A DNA stretch of 64,000 nt from Salinibacter sp. 10B (lineage in GTDB: Bacteria > Bacteroidota > Rhodothermia > Rhodothermales > Salinibacteraceae). Position numbers and translations under genes: made by a program. Location of the stretch: the NCBI RefSeq assembly GCF_002954405.1, contig NZ_MQWC01000004.1:2159909-2223908 (forward strand), given 5' to 3'. Of the stretch, positions 44,809-54,202 are shown piece by piece. Numbering within the stretch: the stretch's first letter is position 1; every line of letters begins with the position of its first letter. Below the pieces are notes generated by a model. The model searched no databases, had not been told where the DNA came from, and saw nothing but the letters and a program-made list of their open reading frames with translations.

Positions 44809-45924
44809 TTACTTCGTCATCGTGATGGTGAAGTTGCGCGCCTCCTCCGGCGAGAGCCGAAGCGTATCGGCCCGCCACGTCCCGGCCGAGGCCTCGACCG
44901 TCACGCTATCCGCCGCAGTCCGAATAAACCGGATCTCCTGCGGCGGCTCCTCGATCTGAAATTCGCGCTGGAGCCCCACCCCGTCGGAGACAGGTGTGAT
45001 GAGCTCACGCACCGTGACCCCGTCCATCGTGTAGCGGAACTGCGGGCGTTCTTCCACCATCCGGTAGCCCTCAAATTCGGCGCTCGGCGCTCCTTCCGTC
45101 TCTCCGATGCGCAGTGGAAACTGTCCGTCGCTCCGGTAAAAGACGGTTCCCTCCACCACGGCGCGCTGGTTAGCGACGTGGCCCTTGAACACCTCGCTGT
45201 TGTCCACGAAGCCGCCGCTCCACGCGTAGCGAATCGTCACGGGCACCGTGTCGAAGGCGTACGAGACGCCGCCCGTTAGCCCCACGGCAATCGTCGCGGG
45301 ACTGCTGTTCGGCATAAACGTCCGGTACATGATCGGGGGCGAGGTAGGATAGGGGTGTGCCGACGTGACGGCCGCAGAGGCCCCCGCGCGCAGGCTGTCC
45401 GGGGGCACGTGCGCGTCCTCTTCCAGCGGGGGCATCGCCGCCTCGCCGTCCGGCGACACGTACATGGCCCCATACATCACGACGCCGTGGCCCGGATACG
45501 TGCACACGTACGGATAGACACCTTCGTCCTCAGGGGCAGTAAAGGTGAGCGTGGCGCTCGAATCGGGATCGATGACCGGCGCAAAGTGGAGCACGTCGTC
45601 CGACTCCGGCACGTACTCCTGCTCCGGCCCCTCTGCGCCCATCCGGTTCGCTGCTGCCACGACGGCCTCACGCGTCCCCTTATCCGTAATGACGAGGTTG
45701 TGCGCGAGGGAGCTGGCGTTTTCGAGCGTCAACTTCACCTCCTGCTCCGGCTGCACGGCAAAGCGCACGCGGTCGTATTGCAGTCCCGCTACGGCCTGGA
45801 TCTCGATGGTCTTTGGTGGGGGCAACGCAGGGCCGGGCGCCCACCGGAGCGCAAGCAGAAGGCCAAGGGCAAGAAACCCCACCCCGACCCCCCAGAGACG
45901 GTTGGAAACGTGTGTGCTACGCAT
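44809..45924 (-). CDS. Blue-copper (azurin/auracyanin-like) domain protein
   Basis: A 371-residue membrane-anchored or secreted protein. The N-terminal helix LWGVGVGFLALGLLLALRW is a signal anchor. A cupredoxin domain follows (about 40-160). Type-1 copper ligands are visible as His in SSLAHNLVIT and Cys, His and Met in YVCTYPGHGVVMYGAM. The C-terminal half (about 190-370) is a beta-rich domain not recognised by name. The protein is likely a periplasmic electron carrier for the downstream dehydrogenase-like lipoprotein, with which it forms a two-gene unit. ATG 45924 is chosen over one six codons earlier. Confidence 0.85.
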   Translation of the reverse strand: MRSTHVSNRLWGVGVGFLALGLLLALRWAPGPALPPPKTIEIQAVAGLQYDRVRFAVQPEQEVKLTLENASSLAHNLVITDKGTREAVVAAANRMGAEGPEQEYVPESDDVLHFAPVIDPDSSATLTFTAPEDEGVYPYVCTYPGHGVVMYGAMYVSPDGEAAMPPLEEDAHVPPDSLRAGASAAVTSAHPYPTSPPIMYRTFMPNSSPATIAVGLTGGVSYAFDTVPVTIRYAWSGGFVDNSEVFKGHVANQRAVVEGTVFYRSDGQFPLRIGETEGAPSAEFEGYRMVEERPQFRYTMDGVTVRELITPVSDGVGLQREFQIEEPPQEIRFIRTAADSVTVEASAGTWRADTLRLSPEEARNFTITMTK

Positions 45925-46316
45925 TCGCCTGTGTGCTGTCAAGGAATGTCACGAATCTCCGCCCGCTGCATTCGGAAGCTGTGCAATCGCTTACAAACCG
46001 GTTTAAACTCTCAACTGGATCAGAGTTGACGTTCGACACTGCGGTTCGTTTTGCGTGCCGGCATTCATCAGCCGTCCGCTGTCCCCCCTTATGGACGCGC
46101 CTCCCTCCGATCGGTCCCGGTATTTTCGGAGTCACATCCCGGTCACGCCCCCCAAGACGATTACATCTTAATTCCTGATTTCTCGCTTCCGGATTTAACA
46201 GTCCAGTCGGTCCTTCTCCCGCGCGCCCATTCGCCCTCTCTTTCGAGCCAAATCGGAGGCTGCAGCCAGAGGAGCCGCCATTCTTCAGCTCTACGGTTCA
46301 ACATACGATTGCCTTG
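45925..46316. other. 392-bp region, no gene seen
   Basis: Between the copper-protein start and the stop of the next oxidoreductase, both on the minus strand. No coding frame or repeat is supported. It should hold the promoter of the copper protein/dehydrogenase pair. Confidence 0.45.
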
Positions 46317-47294
46317 TCACCCCTCCCCCGGATACGTCACCCCCCACTCCTGCCGCAGTGCATCGGCCGTCTGGAGCAGCGCGTGACTCTCGTCCAGCGG
46401 CATGACCGGGCTTTCGGTCTTCCCTTTCCGCAGGCAGCGCATGACGTGAGCCGCTTCGAACTGATAGCCGTTGCCCTCGAACGGACGCGCGAACGTTTCC
46501 GTGGAGCCGTCCGCACGGGTAAGATCGAACGGCGCCCCCTTCCACCACGCCCGTCGCCCCTGCAAGCGTCCCCCCGGTCCCGCAATCGCACAGGTACGCC
46601 CGGCATCGGCACGGACGGACGCCTGCCACACCGCCTGCATTCCATCGTCGTACTGGAAAACGACCGCACACTGTTCGTCGACTCCCGTGTCGCCGAGCAC
46701 GACGGAGGACGTCACATCGTCGGGCGGGCCGAACAGTTCAAACGCGAGAGCAATCGGATAGACGCCGAGATCGAGCAGCGCCCCGCCGCCGAGCGCCGGG
46801 TTGAAGACACGGTGCTCCGGATCAAAGGGCTGGTGGAATCCAATGTCCGCCCGAAGGACCTGCACCGTCCCGAGCTCGTCTGCCACCACGCGTCGCACAT
46901 CGTCCATCACCGGAAGGAACCGCGTCCACATTCCCTCCATCAGAAACTCGTCCTGCTCTCGGGCCGTGGCGATGAGCCGAGCCGCCCCGTCAGCGTTGAG
47001 GGCGAGCGGCTTCTCGCAGAGCACGGCACACCCGGCCTCCAGCGCCAGGGTCGCGTGCCCCACGTGGTAGGGGTGAGGACTGGCCACGTGCACCACGTCC
47101 ACGTCCGCCTTCGTGACGAGGGCCTCGTAGGAATCGAAGCGCTGTGGTATGGCAAACTCATCACCGAACGCGTCGGCCCGCTCCTGCGCCCGAGAGCCGA
47201 CGGCTGCGATCTCCGCGTCGGGCAACAGTTGCAGATCGGAGGCGACGAGGTTCGCGATATTGCCGGTGCCGAGAATGCCCCAGCGGATGGTCAT
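46317..47294 (-). CDS. Gfo/Idh/MocA family oxidoreductase (dihydrodiol-dehydrogenase-like)
   Basis: A 325-residue enzyme starting MTIRWGILGTGNIANLVASD, with the EKPLA lysine motif in VLCEKPLALNADGA, then FLMEGMWTRFLPVMDDV. The EGMWTRF and GGALLDLGVYPIALA blocks are typical of the trans-1,2-dihydrobenzene-1,2-diol dehydrogenase/glucose-fructose-oxidoreductase branch. ATG 47294 is preferred because the longer frame adds 32 residues unlike the family. It lies 99 bp from the histidine-kinase stop, same strand. Confidence 0.92.
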   Translation of the reverse strand: MTIRWGILGTGNIANLVASDLQLLPDAEIAAVGSRAQERADAFGDEFAIPQRFDSYEALVTKADVDVVHVASPHPYHVGHATLALEAGCAVLCEKPLALNADGAARLIATAREQDEFLMEGMWTRFLPVMDDVRRVVADELGTVQVLRADIGFHQPFDPEHRVFNPALGGGALLDLGVYPIALAFELFGPPDDVTSSVVLGDTGVDEQCAVVFQYDDGMQAVWQASVRADAGRTCAIAGPGGRLQGRRAWWKGAPFDLTRADGSTETFARPFEGNGYQFEAAHVMRCLRKGKTESPVMPLDESHALLQTADALRQEWGVTYPGEG

Positions 47295-47393
47295 GCGAGT
47301 GTGGTGTTCGGAATTGGGATGTTGGATTGCGGCGAGCAGGAGGGCAGAATAAGGAAGTGGGGAGTTTCGCACAACCCCGCCCCCACACACGTA

Positions 47394-49385
47394 TCAGCGT
47401 GGCAGGTGGACCGTAAAGGTCGTCCCCACGCCTCTCTCGCTCTTCACGTCGATCGTGCCCCCCATTACCTCCGTCAAGTGCTTGGTAATGGCAAGCCCAA
47501 GCCCACTTCCCTCCGTCGTTTTCTGATCCGCGCCCCGAGCAAAGGCCTCGAACAGATTCGGCAGAAAGGATTCCTCAATGCCCACGCCGGTGTCCTCCAC
47601 CTCAATCACGACCTGGTCGGGCGTGCCCCATGCTCGCAGCGTCGCGGTGCCGCCGGGCTCGGTAAACTTGAGTGCATTGCTCAGGAGATTGTCCGTGATG
47701 CGGTGAAGCATCGTGGGATCGATCTCAGCCGTGAGCGGCTCTTCGACGTCCGTTTCGAGGGTAAGGCCCTTTCCGTCAGCCTGCGGCTGAAACATCTCGG
47801 CCGTCCCCAGCAGCTCATCCGCCAGGTTCATCGATTCCGGGGTCGGCTCTACGGCCCCCGCCTCCAGCTTCGACAGGTCGAGAACCGACTCCAGAGTGTC
47901 GAGCAATCGGTCGCTACTTCGCTTAATGAGATCAATGCGATCCTGATGCTCGTCCCCGACCTCCCGCCGCAGCAGATCGGCGTGGTTCATGATGGAAGAG
48001 AGCGGCGTCTGCACGTCGTGGCTTATGTTTGCAAGAAAGGCCGACTTGAGCTGGTTGGCCTGCTCGGCCTCCTCCTTCGCCGCACGCAGCTCCCGCTCGT
48101 ACTGCACCTGCTCCGTAATGTCGTCGATCGAAAACACAACCTGCCGCACCGCCCCTTGATCGTCGCGCAGCGGTGCCCCATTGACGGAGATGTAGCGCTG
48201 CGTGCCGTCGGCCCACTCAAAGATGTAGCGTTTCTCCGTGAGGGGCATCCCCTCATCCAAAATATTTTGAAAGGGCCACTCCTCCGGGGGAATCGTCGTC
48301 CCGTCAAGCGTTTTGAGCGTGCCGATCTCATTGTGGAGCTGCCCAGAAAGGGTATCCTTCTCCACACCAAGAATATCGAGGGCCGGATCATTCGCGAAAG
48401 AGATCTCCCCCGACGCGTCCACAATCACGATGGCCGCCACGCTGGTATCCATCACCGCCTCGGTCAGGTCCCGCTCTCGGCGTAGGCTCTCCCGCGCCGC
48501 CATGCGATCGGTTACATCGTCGAAGTATACGGAGAGCCCGCCTTCGAAGGGAAAGGCTTTAACCTCAAACCACCGGTTGAGCGGCGGATAGTAGTCGACA
48601 AACTCGACGGTCGTCTGCTCCTCAATTGCCCGTTCGTATCGTTTCTGAAAGGTGGACCCCACCGCTTCCGGAAAGGCATCCCACATGTTTTTCCCCACCA
48701 TCTCTTCGCGGGAGCGCTCCAGAAAAGTCTCCGCCTGGTTGTTCACGTACGTGAACGTCCAGTCCTCATCAACGGCAAAAAAGGCATCCGTAATGCTTTC
48801 CAAAATGCGCCGTCGTTGCTCGCTGGTCTCTTGGTGCTCTTGCCGGGAGGCATCGAGATCGGAGGCATAATGGCGTAGATTGATCTCGTCCATCACCACG
48901 CCCGCCAGATCAGCCAGCGTCTTCTGATCCTCCGTCGTAAACGTGCGGGGCTCATCGTCCAGGAGGCAGAGCGCGCCGAGACGATATCCGTTAGGGGCTG
49001 TAAGAGGCGCCCCCGCGTAGAATCGCACGTGCGGCTTTCCCGTCACCAGCGGATTATCAGCGAAGCGTTCGTCCTTCTTTGCGTCCTCGACGACCATGAC
49101 GCCTTTCTGGTCAATGGTGTGCACGCAGAAGGAGGCTTCGAGCGACGTGCGAGTCAGGTCCAGCCCACAGGTGGAAAGACACCACTGCTCTTCCTGATCA
49201 ATGAAGTTTATGAGGGCCACGGGCACGTCGAACAAGCGCGTGGCCAGCCGCGTGATGCGATCGAAGGCCTCGGTGGGCGGGGCGTCAAGCACGTCGTACT
49301 GCTCGAGCGTACGGAGCCGCCGCTGCTCACTTTCCGTTTGGGGACGCGTTTGGGTGCCGGGGGGAAGAGTGTCTGGGGCCTCCAT
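47394..49385 (-). CDS. Sensor histidine kinase (GAF-PAS-PAS-HisKA-HATPase)
   Basis: A 663-residue soluble kinase. An N-terminal GAF domain (about 25-170) contains ALINFIDQEEQWCLSTCGLD and FYAGAPLTAPNGYRLGALCL. Two PAS domains follow (about 195-300 and 305-428). The dimerisation domain has phospho-acceptor His456 in LANISHDVQTPLSSI. The HATPase_c domain has the N box NLLSNALKF, G1 VEDTGVGI and G2 GSGLGLAI. No membrane helix is seen, so it senses a cytoplasmic signal through GAF/PAS. No receiver or response-regulator gene is nearby. Its target is unknown. Confidence 0.94.
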   Translation of the reverse strand: MEAPDTLPPGTQTRPQTESEQRRLRTLEQYDVLDAPPTEAFDRITRLATRLFDVPVALINFIDQEEQWCLSTCGLDLTRTSLEASFCVHTIDQKGVMVVEDAKKDERFADNPLVTGKPHVRFYAGAPLTAPNGYRLGALCLLDDEPRTFTTEDQKTLADLAGVVMDEINLRHYASDLDASRQEHQETSEQRRRILESITDAFFAVDEDWTFTYVNNQAETFLERSREEMVGKNMWDAFPEAVGSTFQKRYERAIEEQTTVEFVDYYPPLNRWFEVKAFPFEGGLSVYFDDVTDRMAARESLRRERDLTEAVMDTSVAAIVIVDASGEISFANDPALDILGVEKDTLSGQLHNEIGTLKTLDGTTIPPEEWPFQNILDEGMPLTEKRYIFEWADGTQRYISVNGAPLRDDQGAVRQVVFSIDDITEQVQYERELRAAKEEAEQANQLKSAFLANISHDVQTPLSSIMNHADLLRREVGDEHQDRIDLIKRSSDRLLDTLESVLDLSKLEAGAVEPTPESMNLADELLGTAEMFQPQADGKGLTLETDVEEPLTAEIDPTMLHRITDNLLSNALKFTEPGGTATLRAWGTPDQVVIEVEDTGVGIEESFLPNLFEAFARGADQKTTEGSGLGLAITKHLTEVMGGTIDVKSERGVGTTFTVHLPR

Positions 49386-49478
49386 AATTGGACCTCAATA
49401 CTCTCGTTGTAGAAAGTGCTTCTGGAAATGCCAATACCATTCCATACTAGCGCACGCCACGTCGCATGCGCTGAGCCC

Positions 49479-50870
49479 TTACCCTGACCCCACCGCCATC
49501 TCGTCGCGAAGGGCCGTGCGAGTCTCATTGAGCCGCGCCTCCATTGCGTCACTGAGCACAACGTCGTAGCCCTCGGCACTGGGCGCCAGCGCCCGGAGCC
49601 GGTCCGGCAGCTCCGCAACACGAGCGGCGGCATGCTCCCGATGTGCATCGAGGGCACGGGATGTGCCGGCATCTGTTCTACGCCCGTCGGCCATCACACG
49701 CTCCAGGAGCGGCGCGCCTGCGTGGCGATCGGCCTCCTCCGTCGCAATCACGTCGCGCACAGCCGTTCCATTTTCGTACTGCCGAATGACTTGCTTCCGA
49801 CCGGGCAGGTTCGACTTTTCGGAGGAAAGCTTCATCCGCGGCTGGCCCGCGTAGCCGCACAGCTTGTAGGCGCTGTCGAGGGCCGGTTGATCGGCAGACG
49901 TCCCCATCTTCGTCCCCACGCCGACCCCGTCGATGGGCGCATCCCGATCAATCAGGTCTCGGATCTTATACTCATCGAGGCCGCTGCTGGCAAAGATGAG
50001 CATGTCGTTCAGTCCCGCCGCGTCGAGCATCCGACGGGCCTCCTGGGCCAATTCCGCGAGGTCTCCGGAGTCGAGCCGGATGCCGCGTACCTGAAAGTCC
50101 TCGCCTCGTTCGTCGGCCAAATCAATCACCTTCTGCACGCCGCGGAGGGTGTCGTAGGTGTCCACAAGGAGGATCGTCTCCGGATACAGATCCGAAAACT
50201 CGCGGAAGGCCTCTCGCTCAGTGTCGTGGGCCTCCACGTAGCTGTGGGCCATGGTGCCCGTGATGGGAAGATCGTAGGCCTGTCCGGCGGCAACGTTGGA
50301 GGTGGCATCCACCCCGGCGATGTACGCGGCACGGGCCGCCTTCATTGACGCGTCCGTGCCATGCATCCGACGCATGCCAAAGTCGGCGACCAGCCGATCG
50401 GTCCCTCCGGCCCGTGCAGCCTCGACCACCCGGGCCGCCTTCGAAGCGATCGTCGTCTGGAACGTGATCTGATTCAACAGAAACGTCTCGGCCAGCTGCG
50501 CCTCCCCAATCGGGGCCACGACCTCCACAATCGGCTCGTCCGGAAAGACGGGCGTTCCTTCCGGCACGGCATACACGTCGCCGGTAAACTCAAAGTCCTC
50601 CAGCCACGCCAAAAAGTCGTCGGAAAACTGCTCCTGCGCGTCGAGGTAGGCCAGAGCCTCCTCCGAAAACGAAATCTCTTCGAGGTACTCCAGTGCCTGT
50701 TCGAGGCCACAGGCCAAGAGGTAGTTGCGATCCTTCAGGCGGCGGACGAAGAGATCAAACACGGCCGTCTCCTCCATGCCCTCTCGCCAGTAGGCCTGAA
50801 GCATGGTGAGCTGGTACAGATCGGTATAAAGGGCCGCGGTCTCCGAGCGGAAGTGATCGTCGAATGCCAT
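49479..50870 (-). CDS. pncB: Nicotinate phosphoribosyltransferase
   Basis: A 463-residue enzyme beginning with the family start TDLYQLTMLQAYWREGM. It has the substrate-site region VADFGMRRMHGTDA, then TGTMAHSYVEAHDTEREAF with the His phosphorylated in the family, and VRGIRLDSGDLAELA. GVGVGTKMGTSADQPALD closes the PRPP/phosphate site. It converts nicotinate and PRPP, with ATP, to nicotinate mononucleotide in the NAD salvage pathway. It is cytosolic and monocistronic. Length fits the shorter bacterial PncB2-like group. Confidence 0.95.
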   Translation of the reverse strand: MAFDDHFRSETAALYTDLYQLTMLQAYWREGMEETAVFDLFVRRLKDRNYLLACGLEQALEYLEEISFSEEALAYLDAQEQFSDDFLAWLEDFEFTGDVYAVPEGTPVFPDEPIVEVVAPIGEAQLAETFLLNQITFQTTIASKAARVVEAARAGGTDRLVADFGMRRMHGTDASMKAARAAYIAGVDATSNVAAGQAYDLPITGTMAHSYVEAHDTEREAFREFSDLYPETILLVDTYDTLRGVQKVIDLADERGEDFQVRGIRLDSGDLAELAQEARRMLDAAGLNDMLIFASSGLDEYKIRDLIDRDAPIDGVGVGTKMGTSADQPALDSAYKLCGYAGQPRMKLSSEKSNLPGRKQVIRQYENGTAVRDVIATEEADRHAGAPLLERVMADGRRTDAGTSRALDAHREHAAARVAELPDRLRALAPSAEGYDVVLSDAMEARLNETRTALRDEMAVGSG

Positions 50871-51266
50871 AAGGCCGGAAACGGTTGTCTAAAAGAGCCA
50901 GGGCAGGGACACACGTACCTGCACAGCAAATCACGGAGATCGGGAGGAACGAGACGAACAAACCCCGTCCAGTCCAAACTAGTGGTCCGTCAAGGTGTCC
51001 ATGCCAATCAGAGTGTGGATCGATGGCCTGCCTCTCTCCCTGACGCAGGATTCAGATCAACAGTTCTCGTTCGCCCCCTCCCCCTTCGACTTGGCTGCCC
51101 ACTAGCAGCTCTCGCTCCCGCACTCCCTCTCGTTAGGGCAGAGCGTCCGGTGCGGGGCTACGGCTCCGTCCCCGATAACTTCGTACGTCTGTCCACACCG
51201 TCAACGCCTTACCGTTCACAGGATCGTTGGTTTTGCGTGAAGCAAAATCGCCCTCCACGCCCTCCG
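50871..51266. other. 396-bp region with a small hairpin, no gene seen
   Basis: Between the metalloprotease stop and the pncB start. GGTTTTGC-gtgaa-GCAAAATC (about 51231-51251) is a stem with no U-run, possibly a weak terminator for the metalloprotease transcript. A similar GTGAAGCAAA string occurs at about 33859. No coding frame is supported. Confidence 0.4.
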
Positions 51267-54023
51267 CTACGGCTGCACGTCGACGGAGGCCTCCAGGGCC
51301 CGGTCGATCTGCACTTTCGTTTCCGCAAGGTGCGCCCGCGTGTCGCGGTCCAACGAGCGACGGTCGAGGACCCGTCCGATTGTGTCGGACAGCTCCGTCA
51401 GCTCCAACCGGGCCAGCGAACGAACGTCCTCCGGTACCGTCAGTTGATCGGCGCCCACGAGGGGATTGATCGTGATCCAGCTGGTGGTGTCGAGCAGGAA
51501 GGCAATGAGGCGGTCGGTGTACGTGCGCTGCAGGGAGCGGCGGAACGAGTTGATCGCCACGGCCCGCGGCGCCGTCGTGTCGAGTTCGCTCCAGATGGCA
51601 TCCGTGAGGCGTGGCATCAGATCGCCCGGTCCGTAGTAGTTGTCCGCCTCGGTCCGCACGTGGTTGTCAATCATGCGCTTCAGCCGGGCAGGGTGGAGGA
51701 GACTCCGGAGAAGGCCCGTCTGAATCATCGCGACATGTTCGTGGACGGGATAATCGATCTGGAGCCCCCCGGAAGCGCCCCAGTGTGCATGCCGATTGGG
51801 CGCCAGCTTGTTGAGACGCTCGGCCTCGAACTGAAAGGCCTCGGGGGCAAAGGCCGTCTCGACGAGAAGGTCAACCGCCTCGCGCTGCTTCTCGGCGGTA
51901 ACGGGGCGAAAGGGCATGCGGGCATCGGGCGTGCCCTTGTGATCGCGCGCCACGTACATGCCCCCCACCATCTTCGTCACGGGACGGAGCGCCCGGTAGC
52001 GCTCAAACAGAAGGGCGGTGGTGGCCTGGCGAAGACGATAATAGCGCTCTCCCTCGGCGATGAGACGGTCGTCGAGCTTCGGCTCCACCGTCCGGATGAG
52101 TTCAGTGCGCGTCTCGGCAAAGGCCAGCGGGCTGGACCCCAGCTCCCAGGTGTTCGTCAGCGGATCGACAGCGTAGGCCCCAAGGGCCGCGTCCTCATCG
52201 GTGCCGTAGGTGTGGTGGGGATCACTGGACTGGCCGGCGATCTTGTCGAGGCCGTTCTCCTCAGCCGTGGTCGTATCGGCCAGCGGGGCATCGCGCGTGA
52301 GCGGGCCCTCCGCCCCCTGCTCGGCAATGGGCATGTAGCCGTACTTGATGGCCCACTCGTCGTAGGTGCCCACGTTCGGATTCCAGTAGTGCCCCTGCTC
52401 CTCAGCGTCCGTCGCCACGTTGACCGGGGCGTAGTCCATCACCGAAAGACTCACGCCGTGCGCTTCGGTATAGCGCTTGTCGTGGAGCTCGTCGGTCGGG
52501 ATGCCGGAAGAGGCCTTAAAGTTGTGCCGCAGGCCGAGCGTGTGCCCCACCTCATGCATCACGAGGTCCTTGACGGCCGCGCCCAAATAGTCGTCCGGCA
52601 TGGGCGCGCCCGGATCGAGCCCCCCTCGTGCAAGCAACGTCGCGCGCTGGAGCCCAATCTGCTGCGACATGCCCCGCTCCGCCCAACAGGCGTGCCGGGC
52701 CAGCTTGGGGGAAAACATCTGCCGCAGTTTCTGCCCCCGGTGCCGGAGCGACGCCTGAACCGTCCCGTTCGCCTGTCCCCCTTCCGGGAGCAGATGGTCG
52801 TACTCCTGCTGCCAGCCGCGCACGAAGGAAGAAGAGATGAGAATGTCGGCGTTCAGCATCTCGCCCGTCCGCGGGTCCGTCTGCGATGGGCCAATGGCGT
52901 AGCCCATCTGGTGGGCTGCGGTCCACTGCACGGTGGAGTAGCGGATGTCCTCCGGGCTCCAGGTCGAGTCGTCCGGCGCGTCTTTGGCCACCACGGCATT
53001 CCTGTAGCCGGCCGCCTCGAAGGCCTCGTTCCAGGCCTCGATGCCTGCCTTCACGTAGGCCCGATACTCGTCCGGCACGCTATGGTCGACGTAATACACG
53101 ATCGGCTCCTTCGGCTCCACGAGCTCGCCCCGACGATAGGCGGCCGTATCACTGGGCGCCAGCCGCCAGCGGTTGACGTATCGGATGTAGGGGTCGCTCT
53201 GCTTATCCTTCGAAAAATCCTTGATCGCGTCGGTGAAGTAGCCCACCCGATCGTCGGCACGTCGGGCCTGCATCGGCTCCTCCGGCAGCTGGAAAAAGGA
53301 GTAGCGAACCCCCACTGGAATGGATCGATAATCCGGAAGCGCCTCGCCGCCGATGAGGGGCACGTCCGGGCCTTCGTAGTTCAGCATGGCGTCGATCTCG
53401 ACATTCCTCTCGAAGCCCCGCACCGAATCGACGTAGCTCGTTTCGTCTTGCAGCCGGGCCGGCTGCTGCCCAAAGTAGGGTTTCAGACGTTCGCCGATAC
53501 TGGAGTAGTCCGACACCAAAAAGTCGGACAGCTCGATGAGCAGGTGCTCCGTAGAGTCGTTGCGGCTTACGATGTCGAACGCGTGAACGACCGAGTGGCC
53601 CACGTTCTCCTTCATGGACCGGCGCATGCCGCCCTCGTCCGCCCGGAACCGGGGATTGCGGTGGACCAGATGCACCTTGTGTCCCACCTTCCGGAAGCGC
53701 ATGAGCCGGGTGTCGGTGAGGCGGAGACCATCGTGCAGGTTGAAGACGCCCACCCCTTTGCTGATGTGGAGCACCGCCCCAAAATTCTTGTCCAGCTGTT
53801 CGGGAGCAATTTCGGCATAGAGGGTCCGATCCTCTTTCATGTGAAGAGGAAGAAACCCATCGATGCTCTTGGCCTCCTTCAGGGTTTTCTTCCAGGGCTT
53901 AAAGGGATCGTCTTCACTCTCCTCTGTTGTGCTCTTCTCCTCAGCCGTGCCCGTCGACCCTTTGAAAAGGGAGCAGGAAGTAAGCAGAAGCGCCGCAATC
54001 GTAAATGTAAGGAGGTGTCGCAT
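51267..54023 (-). CDS. Large zinc metalloprotease lipoprotein (DUF4953/DUF5117 family)
   Basis: A 918-residue protein. The start at 54023 gives a lipoprotein signal MRHLLTFTIAALLLTSC. The catalytic metzincin-type motif HEVGHTLGLRH lies near residue 490 (three zinc ligands and Glu), with the Met-turn SVMDYAPVN about 30 residues later. The DUF5117-like region precedes it and a long helical C-terminal domain follows. Proteins of this family are exported proteases in Bacteroidota-type bacteria. All catalytic residues are present. An upstream ATG at 54254 would hide the signal and is rejected. The neighbouring OM barrel gene is 180 bp upstream on the same strand. Confidence 0.92.
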   Translation of the reverse strand: MRHLLTFTIAALLLTSCSLFKGSTGTAEEKSTTEESEDDPFKPWKKTLKEAKSIDGFLPLHMKEDRTLYAEIAPEQLDKNFGAVLHISKGVGVFNLHDGLRLTDTRLMRFRKVGHKVHLVHRNPRFRADEGGMRRSMKENVGHSVVHAFDIVSRNDSTEHLLIELSDFLVSDYSSIGERLKPYFGQQPARLQDETSYVDSVRGFERNVEIDAMLNYEGPDVPLIGGEALPDYRSIPVGVRYSFFQLPEEPMQARRADDRVGYFTDAIKDFSKDKQSDPYIRYVNRWRLAPSDTAAYRRGELVEPKEPIVYYVDHSVPDEYRAYVKAGIEAWNEAFEAAGYRNAVVAKDAPDDSTWSPEDIRYSTVQWTAAHQMGYAIGPSQTDPRTGEMLNADILISSSFVRGWQQEYDHLLPEGGQANGTVQASLRHRGQKLRQMFSPKLARHACWAERGMSQQIGLQRATLLARGGLDPGAPMPDDYLGAAVKDLVMHEVGHTLGLRHNFKASSGIPTDELHDKRYTEAHGVSLSVMDYAPVNVATDAEEQGHYWNPNVGTYDEWAIKYGYMPIAEQGAEGPLTRDAPLADTTTAEENGLDKIAGQSSDPHHTYGTDEDAALGAYAVDPLTNTWELGSSPLAFAETRTELIRTVEPKLDDRLIAEGERYYRLRQATTALLFERYRALRPVTKMVGGMYVARDHKGTPDARMPFRPVTAEKQREAVDLLVETAFAPEAFQFEAERLNKLAPNRHAHWGASGGLQIDYPVHEHVAMIQTGLLRSLLHPARLKRMIDNHVRTEADNYYGPGDLMPRLTDAIWSELDTTAPRAVAINSFRRSLQRTYTDRLIAFLLDTTSWITINPLVGADQLTVPEDVRSLARLELTELSDTIGRVLDRRSLDRDTRAHLAETKVQIDRALEASVDVQP

Positions 54024-54202
54024 CGAAGAAGCGCAGGAAAAAGCGTGGAGCGGAAAGCATGAAGAAAGACCGGGCCGTACAAACGGACCTTCTTGATCAG
54101 AAAGACCGGTCCCGGAAGGATCGTTTGCCGTCTCCTGCGTCCAATATGCAAATCGCGACGGAGAAAGTGAATCTCTTCCGTCCCTGCGACGAACGTGAGA
54201 GG

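Noticed and set aside
46314-48485. Long plus-strand open frame opposite the oxidoreductase and histidine kinase
   Set aside because: No recognisable domain, and it spans the boundary between two well-supported minus-strand genes.
50361-54062. A very long plus-strand open frame (over 1,200 codons) opposite pncB and the metalloprotease
   Set aside because: Its product is Arg/His/Gly/Pro-rich with no domain, while both minus-strand genes have full catalytic motifs. Long antisense frames are expected in G+C-rich DNA.
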